A stretch of DNA of 18,692 nt from an uncultured Candidatus Saccharibacteria bacterium (GTDB lineage: Bacteria > Patescibacteriota > Saccharimonadia > Saccharimonadales > Saccharimonadaceae). The notes under the pieces were generated by a model, which ran no database searches, was not told the DNA's origin, and worked only from the letters and a program-made list of their open reading frames with translations. Shown in pieces: positions 6,109-13,840 of this stretch. A program made the translations under genes and the position numbers. Position 1 is the first letter of the stretch, and every line of letters begins with the position of its first letter. The stretch covers positions 1 to 18,692 of the forward strand of contig CALKRO010000150.1 of assembly GCA_937990205.1 (NCBI GenBank), given 5' to 3'.

Positions 6109-7887
6109 CTAAGATTTGCGCGTAAAGTAGCCCTGCACGCCCGGTCGATCCACCCGGAGCCAAGTTTTATCCGCCGAAGATGGATCGGCTAGATATGAAC
6201 CATTACCACCGCGAAGCGTCTTACGATTTTTAAATATATATGAATAATCTGTTAATTCGGACGTATCAAAATCATTATTTACATATATTTTTTCTAGTTT
6301 ATCATCAGGCGGAGCATATTGGCTAGTGTTTGTGGCGAATATAAAACCCATATCTGTCACCTGGGAGGTATCAAAGTGGGAAAGGTTAAGCGTGGTGAGA
6401 CTAAACATGCCAGTAAACATAGAGCTCATATCCGTTACCTTGGAAGTATTAAAATTGGAAATATCCAATGAGATTAAATTAGTCATATCAGCAAACATAA
6501 AGCTCATATTTGTCACATTGGATGTGTCGAAATTAGAGATACTAAGTGAAGCGAGCTTAAACACGTCAGTAAACATACCTTCCATATCGGTCACCTTGGA
6601 GGTATTAAAATTTGAGATATTAAGGGTAGTAAGATTATTCATGTATGAAAACATATAGCTCATATTTGTCACATTGGAGGTGTCGAAACTAGAGAGGTTA
6701 AGAGTGGCAAGATTAGATATGTCAGAAAACATATAATACATATTCGTCACCTGGGAGGTATCAAAATTGGAGAGATCAAGATTAGTAAGACTATGCATAC
6801 CAACAAACATAGAATCCATATTCGTTACCTTGGAAGTATTAAAATTAGAGAGATTAAGATTGATGAGACTAGGTATGTTACCAAACATACCTTCCATACT
6901 CGTCACTTGAGAAGTATCAAAATTGGAGAGATTAAGAGTGCTGAGATTAGACATGCCAGCAAACATACCTTCCATATTCGTTACCTTGGAGGTATCGAAG
7001 TTTGAGAGATTTATCTCTGAAATATTTTTTATTTTTTGTTCATCAGGTTTTGAATAGAACATCTGGCCGCTATATGCGTTCAAATAAACTTTTTCAGTTT
7101 CAGCATAATAATAAGCTGTTTTATCTGTCGGGTCTAACCAAAGTTTAATTTCATAATCAGATTCTTCATCGTCAACGGTAACGGTATTCATATAAACAAC
7201 TGGTGGTATAGGGCTTTTTTTGAAGTGCTCGATTTTATTCGCAGAAGTTTCCAAGGCTTTTAATTTTGTATTAAAATCCGTTCCTTCAGTCATGATGGCG
7301 ATACGATTATAATTATTGGTTAGAATTGAAAATATTAGCTTATTTGCATATCTGCCACTTTCAAGATTATCACTTAGTTTCATGCCAATTTTTAGACTAT
7401 TCGTTTCATTACCGTTAGTCTTTCCGGCTGTCTGTATAACATTCATTGGGGAAGTGAGTTTTGGGATTGGTAAAAAATTAGCGCTAGTACCAATCCTAAC
7501 ACCCCAAGTATTATCAGAAAAGTCGCCCAGTAATCCAGCGGAAGAAATCGAATTAATCTTTGCACCATTCGTAGAGTCATTGTTCACTAACGCTGTTTCA
7601 TTAGTCTCTGAATTCAAAATTGCCGTATAGCCAGTCTTGTTATTTGTATTTACCGTAAGATTTAAGGGAATTTCTGTGGTTTTATCTGTAGAATTAATCA
7701 CTTGATTTCCATTAGTCTGGGGATTAGCTTGATCTATCGAGGCTGAGATAGTTGGCACATACAGAGCGAAAACCGAAGCGGAATTAAAATTAAAAATAAA
7801 AATTGACAAACAAAGTCCTAATAGAAAAGTAAAATTCCTTCGAAAATTTACCCACAAAAAATTATGAGAGAAAGTGATTTTTGGCAT
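6109..7887 (-). CDS. Secreted BspA/DUF285-type repeat surface protein
   Basis: This 592-aa protein starts with a signal-peptide-like segment: basic residues, then a hydrophobic core at about residues 18-42 ending near FALY. About residues 45-200 form a beta-rich module with a TGYTAIL strand, a TWGVRIG strand and a closing YANKLIFSIL strand; the secreted protein at 15964-16560 has the same order of motifs. After a connector, about residues 292-520 hold nine in-register 26-residue repeats of the type LSNF-[DN]-TS-x-VT-x-M-x-x-MF, then a weaker tenth after an insertion. These are BspA/DUF285 repeats, known from adhesins and lipoproteins of host-associated bacteria. The end (GVQGYFTRKS) shows no LPXTG motif and no membrane helix, so the anchoring mode is unknown. 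Binding to a host cell or matrix is inference. It is convergent with the Nudix gene, only 12 bases apart. Confidence 0.88.
   Translation of the reverse strand: MPKITFSHNFLWVNFRRNFTFLLGLCLSIFIFNFNSASVFALYVPTISASIDQANPQTNGNQVINSTDKTTEIPLNLTVNTNNKTGYTAILNSETNETALVNNDSTNGAKINSISSAGLLGDFSDNTWGVRIGTSANFLPIPKLTSPMNVIQTAGKTNGNETNSLKIGMKLSDNLESGRYANKLIFSILTNNYNRIAIMTEGTDFNTKLKALETSANKIEHFKKSPIPPVVYMNTVTVDDEESDYEIKLWLDPTDKTAYYYAETEKVYLNAYSGQMFYSKPDEQKIKNISEINLSNFDTSKVTNMEGMFAGMSNLSTLNLSNFDTSQVTSMEGMFGNIPSLINLNLSNFNTSKVTNMDSMFVGMHSLTNLDLSNFDTSQVTNMYYMFSDISNLATLNLSSFDTSNVTNMSYMFSYMNNLTTLNISNFNTSKVTDMEGMFTDVFKLASLSISNFDTSNVTNMSFMFADMTNLISLDISNFNTSKVTDMSSMFTGMFSLTTLNLSHFDTSQVTDMGFIFATNTSQYAPPDDKLEKIYVNNDFDTSELTDYSYIFKNRKTLRGGNGSYLADPSSADKTWLRVDRPGVQGYFTRKS
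6330..7015 (-). repeat. Nine 78-bp tandem repeats encoding BspA/DUF285 units
   Basis: The conserved TTGG/TGGG block recurs at exact 78-bp steps: 6361, 6439, 6517 and so on to 6985. No indel breaks the register across nine copies. Some units resemble the second neighbour more than the first, for example the near-identical blocks at about 6512 and 6668, which are 156 bp apart. Confidence 0.9.
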
Positions 7888-7898
7888 GCCTCTATTTT

Positions 7899-7936
7899 AT
7901 CATAAGCAAAATCAAAAATCAGCAAAAAATCAGCAA
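7899..7936 (-). promoter_or_regulatory. Probable promoter of the BspA-like gene with an 11-bp tandem repeat
   Basis: On the minus strand TATGAT (7904-7899) could be the -10 box and TTGCTG (7925-7920) the -35 box, 15 bases apart. TTGCTGATTTT-like units occur twice with an 11-bp step (7936 and 7925), so the -35 lies inside a tandem repeat of one helical turn. A GAGG lies very close to the ATG at 7887. The assignment is tentative because the spacer is short. Confidence 0.4.
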
Positions 7937-7988
7937 AACTTAGCATTAAAATTACTTTCAAAAACTCTATTTCACCAAACAGCGCACC

Positions 7989-8009
7989 AGGGCACCGTCC
8001 TTCGGTCCT
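7989..8009. other. Small GC-rich hairpin in the der/BspA intergenic region
   Basis: ACCG/CGGT and AGG/CCT arms pair around a TCCTT loop, with a 2-base bulge. It stands out as a GC-rich patch in a 247-bp AT-rich spacer between two divergent genes. It has no T-tract on either strand, so it is not a normal terminator. The rest of the spacer holds the two promoters and no convincing gene. Confidence 0.35.
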
Positions 8010-8098
8010 AATCAAAAAAACATCAGCATGGACTACTCTCTCAAAGCAATGTATTGCAACAATAAACTTTATATTTATATACTCGATTCAGCTTTTTC

Positions 8099-8127
8099 TT
8101 TACTATTTCCATTTTCGATGTTATAAT
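8099..8127 (+). promoter_or_regulatory. Promoter of der
   Basis: TTTACT (8099-8104) and TATAAT (8122-8127) are 17 bases apart, with TGT directly before the -10 box. The -10 ends 7 bases before the ATG at 8135, with no Shine-Dalgarno site between. Confidence 0.7.
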
Positions 8128-8134
8128 ATTACGC

Positions 8135-9550
8135 ATGAAAAAGCTTCCAATTGTTGCCCTCATCGGCCAAACCAATGCTGGTAAATCCAGTCTATTAAAT
8201 CGCATGGCACATAAAAATATTGCCATCGTTGCGCGTGAGGCTGGCACCACTCGTGATAGTGTGGTAGCAACTATTGACCAAGCTTTTACTCTTATCGATA
8301 CTGCTGGTTTGAAAAATCCTGAAGATGATTTCGAAGCTTCCATCCAGGATCAAATCGAGGATGCCATTGACTCTGCGGATCTAATTTTACTCACTGTCGA
8401 TTCTACCAAATACCCAGATTTCCGCGACAAAGATATTGCCCGCATGGCCCTTAAATCTCGCAAGCCAGTCCTTTTGGTGCTCAATAAATCAGACCTCAAA
8501 GAATCCCTACCTTTTGCCGAATATATCAAATTTGGTATAAAAGCAGACGAAACCTATCAAACTTCTGCCACTACCGGACAGGGAATTAAGGATCTCAAAT
8601 CTCGTGTTTATCGCGAATTAAATTCTTACCCAAATACCAATGAGACTGCTTCGGATGAAAAAACAGAAACCGCCATTAAGGTCGCTCTCATCGGCCGCCC
8701 AAATGTTGGTAAATCCAGCCTCTTCAATCGCCTCGGCCAAAAACAACAAGCCATCACCAGCTCCAAGCAGGGAACCACGCGTGATATTAATCGACTCGAA
8801 CTTAAATTCAAAGGCCAAACCATTGAATTTCTCGACACCGCCGGCCTTCGTAAACCAGGCAAACGCGAAGTTGGTATTGAAAAATTTTCTGCCATTCGCA
8901 CTCTTTCCGCCATTGAAGAATCTGACATCTGTTTACTACTTGTCGATTCCACTGAGTCACATTCTAAGCTCGATCAATCTCTCGCTGGCCAAATTATTGA
9001 AGCTGGAAAAAGCGTCATTTTGGTCATCACCAAATCTGATCTTCTTGATAATTCTATCCCTGTAGTTTCTACAATTTCTGACAAATCTAAACCAACTGAA
9101 CTTTCGCAAATCGATAATATTCTCGATAATCTTGAGCGCGATTTTAATTTCTTATCTTTCGCTCCAGTGATTATTACTAGCTCCGAAACTGGCAAAAATG
9201 TCACTAAACTATTTGAACTCATTACCGAAGTCGACCTGGCTCGCCACACCGAACTAAAAACTTCTGAGTTAAACAAAGTTCTAAACGAAGCCGTAATTTC
9301 TCACCCGCCAGCTGGTTTGAAAAATACCCATCCAAAACTCCAATACATTACTCAGACCGACACCTGCCCACCATGGTTTGTCATTCATGGTCGCGAAATG
9401 GAACTACTACACTGGTCTTACAAACGTTATCTCGAACGTTGCATTCGTGAAAAATTCCCATTCCTCGGCACTCCACTGAAGTTCTCCTTCCATAATGACC
9501 GCAAAAATGGACCACGCAAATCCATCAATCGCACTAAAGATTTACTTTAA
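8135..9550 (+). CDS. der: Double-GTPase ribosome assembly factor Der (EngA)
   Basis: Der (471 aa) is an essential GTPase for maturing the large ribosomal subunit. Two GTPase domains in tandem are seen. The first has a P-loop GQTNAGKS (residues 11-18), GTTRD, DTAG and NKSD. The second has GRPNVGKS (from residue 187), GTTRD, DTAG and TKSD. The C-terminal ~120 residues form the KH-like domain, with the typical PPWFVIHGR and final KSINRTKD. The first P-loop has Ala where Val is usual (NAGKS), a mild change. The second domain carries an extra loop of about 25 residues after TKSD (residues 308-335). The gene stands alone, with its own promoter, divergent from the BspA-like gene. Confidence 0.97.
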   Translation: MKKLPIVALIGQTNAGKSSLLNRMAHKNIAIVAREAGTTRDSVVATIDQAFTLIDTAGLKNPEDDFEASIQDQIEDAIDSADLILLTVDSTKYPDFRDKDIARMALKSRKPVLLVLNKSDLKESLPFAEYIKFGIKADETYQTSATTGQGIKDLKSRVYRELNSYPNTNETASDEKTETAIKVALIGRPNVGKSSLFNRLGQKQQAITSSKQGTTRDINRLELKFKGQTIEFLDTAGLRKPGKREVGIEKFSAIRTLSAIEESDICLLLVDSTESHSKLDQSLAGQIIEAGKSVILVITKSDLLDNSIPVVSTISDKSKPTELSQIDNILDNLERDFNFLSFAPVIITSSETGKNVTKLFELITEVDLARHTELKTSELNKVLNEAVISHPPAGLKNTHPKLQYITQTDTCPPWFVIHGREMELLHWSYKRYLERCIREKFPFLGTPLKFSFHNDRKNGPRKSINRTKDLL

Positions 9551-9555
9551 ATAAA

Positions 9556-9575
9556 TATCTCATATATGAGATAAT
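9556..9575 (+). promoter_or_regulatory. 18-bp perfect palindrome overlapping the -10 box of the glycosyltransferase gene
   Basis: Bases 9556-9573 read the same on both strands. The right arm overlaps a GATAAT -10 box (9570-9575), which ends 7 bases before the ATG at 9583. A repressor dimer bound here would cover the promoter. There is no T-tract, so it is not a standard terminator for der. Confidence 0.5.
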
Positions 9576-9582
9576 AACAAAA

Positions 9583-11040
9583 ATGTCAAATCCTCACTCC
9601 AAGAACCTGGAAAGCCTTAAATATCAAAATCTTAAGGATCAAAACCTCAAAAATCCTGCGCCTACGAAAGCGCTTCGCATTGCTATTTTTACCGATGTTT
9701 TTCTCGGTATTCCTGGCGGAATTCCATCCTCAATTCGCGCTCAAAAAACCGCGTTAGAATCACTTGGCCACCAAGTTACCATTTTTTGTCCGGGCACTCA
9801 GCAAGATTTCAAAAATCCTTTATCCCAATTTGGTGCTGATTGCGATCCGAATATCATTCTTGTGCCTACCGCCAAGTTCCTAGTCAATGGCGCTCCTTTT
9901 TCCAAATGGACCAAAGAGGTCGTACACTTCATCGAGCAAAAATACCCCAACCTCACCGAATCCTTTGATCTTTTTCACATTCATTATGAGGCTACCACCA
10001 GTATGGCTGGTCTGATTTTGGCTAAAAAATATCACATTAAAGCCGTTCAAACCATGCATGGTCGCGAAGATATGGCCATCGCTATTAATGTACCGCACCC
10101 TTTTAAGACCCTAGCTGCTGCTGGGATTAATCTAATTCATTATACTACCCTAAAATCAATCTCGAAAAAATCCTCTAGGCCAGATTATCAAAATCCAGAG
10201 CTAAAAAAATCGCTCGGCCTCAATTATCTAAATCCAGAGCCAAAGAAATCACCAGACCTCAATTATCAGAACACCGAGATTAAAAACCTCGCCCCTACTA
10301 TCGCTCGTCGTGAAATGTGGCAAATGATGACTCGCCAAGCCAATTTGGCCGACCAGGTAATTACCCCCTCCGCTCATTTTGCCAAAAAGCTTCAACTTTT
10401 TGGTGTCACCCGCCCAATTTCCGTCATTTCGAATGGTATTAATGACCAAGAAATTGCAGATTTCACCCCCCAAATCCGCACCTACCAAAATCACGAGCCT
10501 CTACGCATTCTCTGGTTTTCTCGCCTCTCTAAGGAAAAGCGTATTTTACCATTTCTAGAAGCACTCAAAATCACTCAGGAACTTGAACCAAATTTTCGCT
10601 TCGTCTTTACTATTATTGGCGATGGCAATCAGATGTCAAAAGTACGAAAATTTTGCAAAAAACACTTCGATGAAGCATCTATTAAGATTCTCGGCACCAT
10701 CCCACACCACGAAATCCTCCAAAAATATACCAAAGACCAACATCTTTCCATTATTAATTCCTACCAGTTCGACACCCAAGGTCTTACCATTTTAGAAGCT
10801 GCCGCTTGCAATCTGCCGGTTATTTATGCCGATCCCGACATGTCCGAAATCGTACCAAATCACGGTGGCCTCTGCGCCAAATCACCAGCACCTCGCGCCA
10901 TGGCAGAACTTTTACTCGAAATTTATCACCAACCAGAAATTATTCAAAAGCTCAGCCAAAATCTGGCCGCCAGCGAAAAGACTTATCTTCAATCTCATCA
11001 AATCGAAAAATTGCTCAAACTATATCGTCAATTATCTTAA
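9583..11040 (+). CDS. GT4-family glycosyltransferase
   Basis: GT4 enzymes move a sugar from a nucleotide sugar to an acceptor with retained configuration. The 485-aa protein has the GT-B double fold. The N-terminal domain begins near residue 30 with IAIFTDVF and GGIPSSIRAQ, later THG-type TMHGREDM and VITPSAHF. The C-terminal domain has LRILWFSRLSKEKR, FTIIGDG and the nucleotide-sugar site DTQGLTILEAAACNLPVI. In this E-x7-E motif the first acid is Asp397 and the second Glu405. The TQGL form resembles diacylglycerol glucosyltransferases that make membrane glycolipids, but the acceptor is not proven. Two oddities are a charged N-terminal extension of about 28 residues and a threefold 13-residue repeat at about 198-236. 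No membrane helix is seen. Confidence 0.88.
   Translation: MSNPHSKNLESLKYQNLKDQNLKNPAPTKALRIAIFTDVFLGIPGGIPSSIRAQKTALESLGHQVTIFCPGTQQDFKNPLSQFGADCDPNIILVPTAKFLVNGAPFSKWTKEVVHFIEQKYPNLTESFDLFHIHYEATTSMAGLILAKKYHIKAVQTMHGREDMAIAINVPHPFKTLAAAGINLIHYTTLKSISKKSSRPDYQNPELKKSLGLNYLNPEPKKSPDLNYQNTEIKNLAPTIARREMWQMMTRQANLADQVITPSAHFAKKLQLFGVTRPISVISNGINDQEIADFTPQIRTYQNHEPLRILWFSRLSKEKRILPFLEALKITQELEPNFRFVFTIIGDGNQMSKVRKFCKKHFDEASIKILGTIPHHEILQKYTKDQHLSIINSYQFDTQGLTILEAAACNLPVIYADPDMSEIVPNHGGLCAKSPAPRAMAELLLEIYHQPEIIQKLSQNLAASEKTYLQSHQIEKLLKLYRQLS
10174..10290 (+). repeat. Three 39-bp tandem repeats inserted in the glycosyltransferase
   Basis: Units start at 10174, 10213 and 10252. Each encodes 13 residues around a Y-[QL]-N-[PT]-E core with a Lys-rich end (PELKKS, PEPKKS, TEIKNL). 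They fall in the N-terminal domain, before IARREMWQ, and look like a surface loop insertion. The extension at residues 9-27 has a similar pattern (KYQN, LKN, PAPT). Confidence 0.75.
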
Positions 11041-11105
11041 TACTTCATCTTAATCTATCCTCAAAAATACACATCCAGATTTCATCACTGCCCCCCCATT
11101 TTCTC

Positions 11106-11133
11106 TTGAATTTTTAGAAAAATATGTAATAAT
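11106..11133 (+). promoter_or_regulatory. Probable promoter of the PIN-PhoH gene
   Basis: TTGAAT (11106-11111) precedes a TGTAATAAT stretch (11125-11133) by a usable distance: 16 bases to AATAAT. The predicted start near 11140 leaves an untranslated leader of about 100 bases. Confidence 0.55.
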
Positions 11134-11139
11134 TAGCCT

Positions 11140-11215
11140 AATAGAGGACGCACCTCTATTCTTGGACCTCAAAAATCCAAGCCACACCCTACAGAAATAC
11201 CTAAAACGTATTTCT
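11140..11215 (+). promoter_or_regulatory. Structured 5' leader with three consecutive hairpins
   Basis: Hairpin 1 is AATAGAGG/CCTCTATT (11140-11147 with 11153-11160), loop 5. Hairpin 2 is CTTGGA/TCCAAG (11161-11166 with 11176-11181), loop 9. Hairpin 3 is AGAAATAC/GTATTTCT (11193-11200 with 11208-11215), loop 7. Hairpins 1 and 2 abut and could stack. All stems are perfect. The ribosome site AAAAGGAG starts only about 10 bases after hairpin 3. No known riboswitch consensus is recognised. Confidence 0.6.
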
Positions 11216-11238
11216 TGTACCTTAAAAAGGAGATAGTT

Positions 11239-13119
11239 ATGAGTGAAATTAAAAGTATACTCAGTGCTCAAACAAGTCTTAAGGAGAAGACCTCTGGAAG
11301 CATCTCAAGTGCAGAACCTGTGGCTTACATTTCCACTGAACCCAAGGAAAAATATTATGTTATCGATACTAATATCATTATTGATAACCCAGATATTATT
11401 CCCACCAAAAACGGATTTAAGAAATTAGCTATTAAAAATATCGACCTGAAAAACTCATGTATCGTTATACCTGACACTGTGCTCCATGAATTAAAAAGCT
11501 TCAGAAGCGAATCTTCTGAACGCAGCTTTATCGCCGGTAAGGTTTTAAGCCGTATCGACGAGCTCGTTCAATCGGTTCTAGCCGATGAATCTTCCAAACT
11601 TGGTCGCGATCCTAATCTTGAAATTGGTAATCAAATTGCCTTCAATAACTGCAGCCGTGCTTTCATGATTATTAAAAGCACCGAATCTGCCGTGGTTTCT
11701 TGGGATTTTGAACCAGTCAATATGGATGAGCAAATCTTCTTGCAGACTCTCGATCTATCCTGTTACTTAGTAAAGGCTAAACAGGCTAAGAACGAATTAG
11801 ATGCTCTGAATAAAAAGATTCGTTTAGTGACCAACGATAAGGAAATGCGTGTCTGCGCTTTGGCACATAACATTAAATCCTTACCACTAGAAACCGATTC
11901 CAAGTTTAAGTTCACCGGCCGACGCAAATGTATCATTCCACCCGACCTCTATAGTCACTTCGTCCAAAAAGGTGGCTTCATCCCCTTAGAAGAATGGGAA
12001 GAACGTATGCCAGATGAGCCTACCTTGGCTCCTAACGAATTCATTGAATTCAGTTGCGAAGATAGCATCGATGACGAAATCTACGGGAAAAGTAAGGGTG
12101 AATTTTGGAATATCGGCCGCTTAGATGTTAGTGGAGATGAAGATAAAATCGTCCACCTTAATAACTACCTAAGCAGCAAACAGAAGCCCTTCCTGAAAGC
12201 CAAAACACCTGGTCAAGCCATGTATTTAGACTCTATCTATAATAAGAATATTGATATGATTCTAGTTTCTGGCTGTCCTGGTACCGGAAAAACTTTTATT
12301 GCCGCCATTGAAGGAATGAAGCAAGTTCAAAAAGGTGACTACAATATCGTTTCCGTTGTTGCTTCAGAAGTTCGTGGTGATGATGGCGTTGGTACTTTGC
12401 CAGGAGACTTGGAAGAAAAAATGTCTATCAAGTCTGCCAATATTATCAATGCATTGTTAATTTATCATGAAATTTACGATGACGACCCCTGCAATAATAG
12501 TACTCTAATCGATCAGCCGCATGAAGAAATCACGCATCAATCTTATATTCATGATAAAAATTGGATCTATGAAGATAATGACGAGTATACTATGATCGAC
12601 AAAAAAGAGACTTTTACTTGCCGAACTAGCAAAAAGAGGAAACATGAAGAGAAGAATAAAAGTAAGAATAAGTATTCTGAAAAATCATCTAGCCCTCAAC
12701 CTCGTGTCAAGCAGCAGCGTCTAGAAGACAAAGCTAATCTGTCCTATCAAAAATCCTTCCGCTCTATTCCGATTTTCTATATCAAAGGAAAGAGTTTTCA
12801 GAATGATTTTATTATTGTCGACGAAGCTCAAGATATGACCAATGAGCAGATGTTGTCTGCTATGACTCGTATCGGAGAAGGATCTAAAATGATCTTCACC
12901 GGCGACGAAAGTCAACCTCACCCTTATGCTAAAGGTGTCAACAAGCATCACAATGGCATTCTTTATGCGCGCCGAGCCTTAAAGGGTATTCCTCGCGCAG
13001 CTCAGATTTTTATGGATGAAAATGACATTGTCAGAAGCTCCATCATTGGACAGATCCTCGATAATTTGAAACCTCTTGGACTAGACTGGGAGAGCGACAA
13101 TGATTATATTGAGGATTAA
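11239..13119 (+). CDS. PIN domain-PhoH ATPase fusion (PhoH2-like)
   Basis: This 626-aa protein joins a PIN nuclease domain to a PhoH ATPase. PhoH2-type fusions are RNA-acting enzymes with unwinding and cleavage activity in studied relatives. The PIN domain (about residues 38-230) keeps its acidic metal-binding residues: Asp43 in DTNII, Glu84 in HELKSF and Asp200 in TNDKEMR. The PhoH domain has Walker A GCPGTGKT (345-352), LPGDLEEK, and Walker B IIVDEAQD (525-532), then MIFTGDESQPHPYAKGVN. Between LPGDLEEK and Walker B lies an extra stretch of about 95 residues (about 415-510), acidic then strongly basic (KKRKHEEKNKSKNK), absent from ordinary PhoH. The start is ATG 11239 after AAAAGGAG; a TTG at 11215 lies inside hairpin 3 of the leader and is rejected. 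Confidence 0.9.
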   Translation: MSEIKSILSAQTSLKEKTSGSISSAEPVAYISTEPKEKYYVIDTNIIIDNPDIIPTKNGFKKLAIKNIDLKNSCIVIPDTVLHELKSFRSESSERSFIAGKVLSRIDELVQSVLADESSKLGRDPNLEIGNQIAFNNCSRAFMIIKSTESAVVSWDFEPVNMDEQIFLQTLDLSCYLVKAKQAKNELDALNKKIRLVTNDKEMRVCALAHNIKSLPLETDSKFKFTGRRKCIIPPDLYSHFVQKGGFIPLEEWEERMPDEPTLAPNEFIEFSCEDSIDDEIYGKSKGEFWNIGRLDVSGDEDKIVHLNNYLSSKQKPFLKAKTPGQAMYLDSIYNKNIDMILVSGCPGTGKTFIAAIEGMKQVQKGDYNIVSVVASEVRGDDGVGTLPGDLEEKMSIKSANIINALLIYHEIYDDDPCNNSTLIDQPHEEITHQSYIHDKNWIYEDNDEYTMIDKKETFTCRTSKKRKHEEKNKSKNKYSEKSSSPQPRVKQQRLEDKANLSYQKSFRSIPIFYIKGKSFQNDFIIVDEAQDMTNEQMLSAMTRIGEGSKMIFTGDESQPHPYAKGVNKHHNGILYARRALKGIPRAAQIFMDENDIVRSSIIGQILDNLKPLGLDWESDNDYIED

Positions 13120-13168
13120 TCTAGCTACGTAATGTTCATTTCATCAAAACTATTTCTTAATCTTTTCG

Positions 13169-13196
13169 AAGCCGTCACCACCCGTGGCGGCTTTTT
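13169..13196 (+). terminator. Rho-independent terminator after the PhoH gene
   Basis: A 10-bp stem (AAGCCGTCAC with GTGGCGGCTT, one T-G pair) closes a CACCC loop and runs into a T-tract. It starts about 50 bases after the stop. Confidence 0.85.
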
Positions 13197-13282
13197 CATA
13201 GTCCAAATATCTACATAATGGATTCTTTTATCCCTAAAACTTTGTAGCAGTTTTCTTGCCATAAAAATTCAACCAAAAGATT

Positions 13283-13291
13283 TGCTATAAT
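13283..13291 (+). promoter_or_regulatory. Extended -10 promoter of pth
   Basis: TGC-TATAAT is a perfect extended -10 box that ends 6 bases before the ATG at 13298. It has no matching -35 box at 17 bases and no Shine-Dalgarno site. Confidence 0.65.
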
Positions 13292-13297
13292 ATTTCC

Positions 13298-13822
13298 ATG
13301 AAACTTATTGTCGGACTCGGAAACCCTGGAAATGAATACAACCTTACTCGCCATAACTTTGGCTTTTTGGCTCTCGATTTTTATTTTAAAACCCACGGGC
13401 TTGAGTTTGAAAAATCCGAAAAATTCCACGCCAAGTGGCAAAAATCCGGTCAAACTATCTTTATTGAACCTCAAACCTACTATAATGACGTCGGTTCTAG
13501 TATTCAGGAATTCATGAACTATTATAAAATTCCACTTTCTAACCTCCTGATTTTATGTGATGATTTTAATCTCGATTTTGGTACCCTGCGTTATCGCGAA
13601 AAGGGAACCGATGGTGGCAATAATGGCCTCAAATCTACTATCCGCGCGCTTTCTACCACTGATTTTAAGCGTCTCCGTCTCGGCACCGCCAATAACGATT
13701 TGCGCAAAAAGATGGGTGACGTCGATTTCGTCCTTGGCCGCTTCACGCCAGAAGAGCGCAAAAAACTCCCAGAAATCCTCACCGATATCGCAAAACGCAT
13801 TGACGATTTTATCCAAGAATAA
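13298..13822 (+). CDS. pth: Peptidyl-tRNA hydrolase
   Basis: Pth frees tRNA from peptidyl-tRNA that has fallen off the ribosome. At 174 aa it is slightly short for the family (about 190). The start GLGNPG, the catalytic His19 in TRHNFGF, Asn9, Asn63 and Asp88 (in CDDFNLDFG) match the E. coli residues Asn10, His20, Asn68 and Asp93. The signature GGHNGLKS reads GGNNGLKS here: Asn108 replaces the nearly universal His113, while Asn109 (Asn114) is kept. His113 takes part in substrate binding in E. coli, so the change is notable, but the catalytic His-Asp pair is intact. The gene is single and is convergent with the MarR-like gene. Confidence 0.95.
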   Translation: MKLIVGLGNPGNEYNLTRHNFGFLALDFYFKTHGLEFEKSEKFHAKWQKSGQTIFIEPQTYYNDVGSSIQEFMNYYKIPLSNLLILCDDFNLDFGTLRYREKGTDGGNNGLKSTIRALSTTDFKRLRLGTANNDLRKKMGDVDFVLGRFTPEERKKLPEILTDIAKRIDDFIQE

Positions 13823-13840
13823 CACCCCGATAATATCCTT

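Noticed and set aside
6326..7005. Plus-strand ORFs across the BspA repeats
   Set aside because: They are antisense shadows of the 78-bp repeats and have no start signals. The minus-strand frame carries the signal peptide and the family motifs.
8028..8126. A 32-residue ORF between the BspA-like gene and der
   Set aside because: It has no Shine-Dalgarno site or promoter, overlaps the der promoter and shows no protein-like composition.
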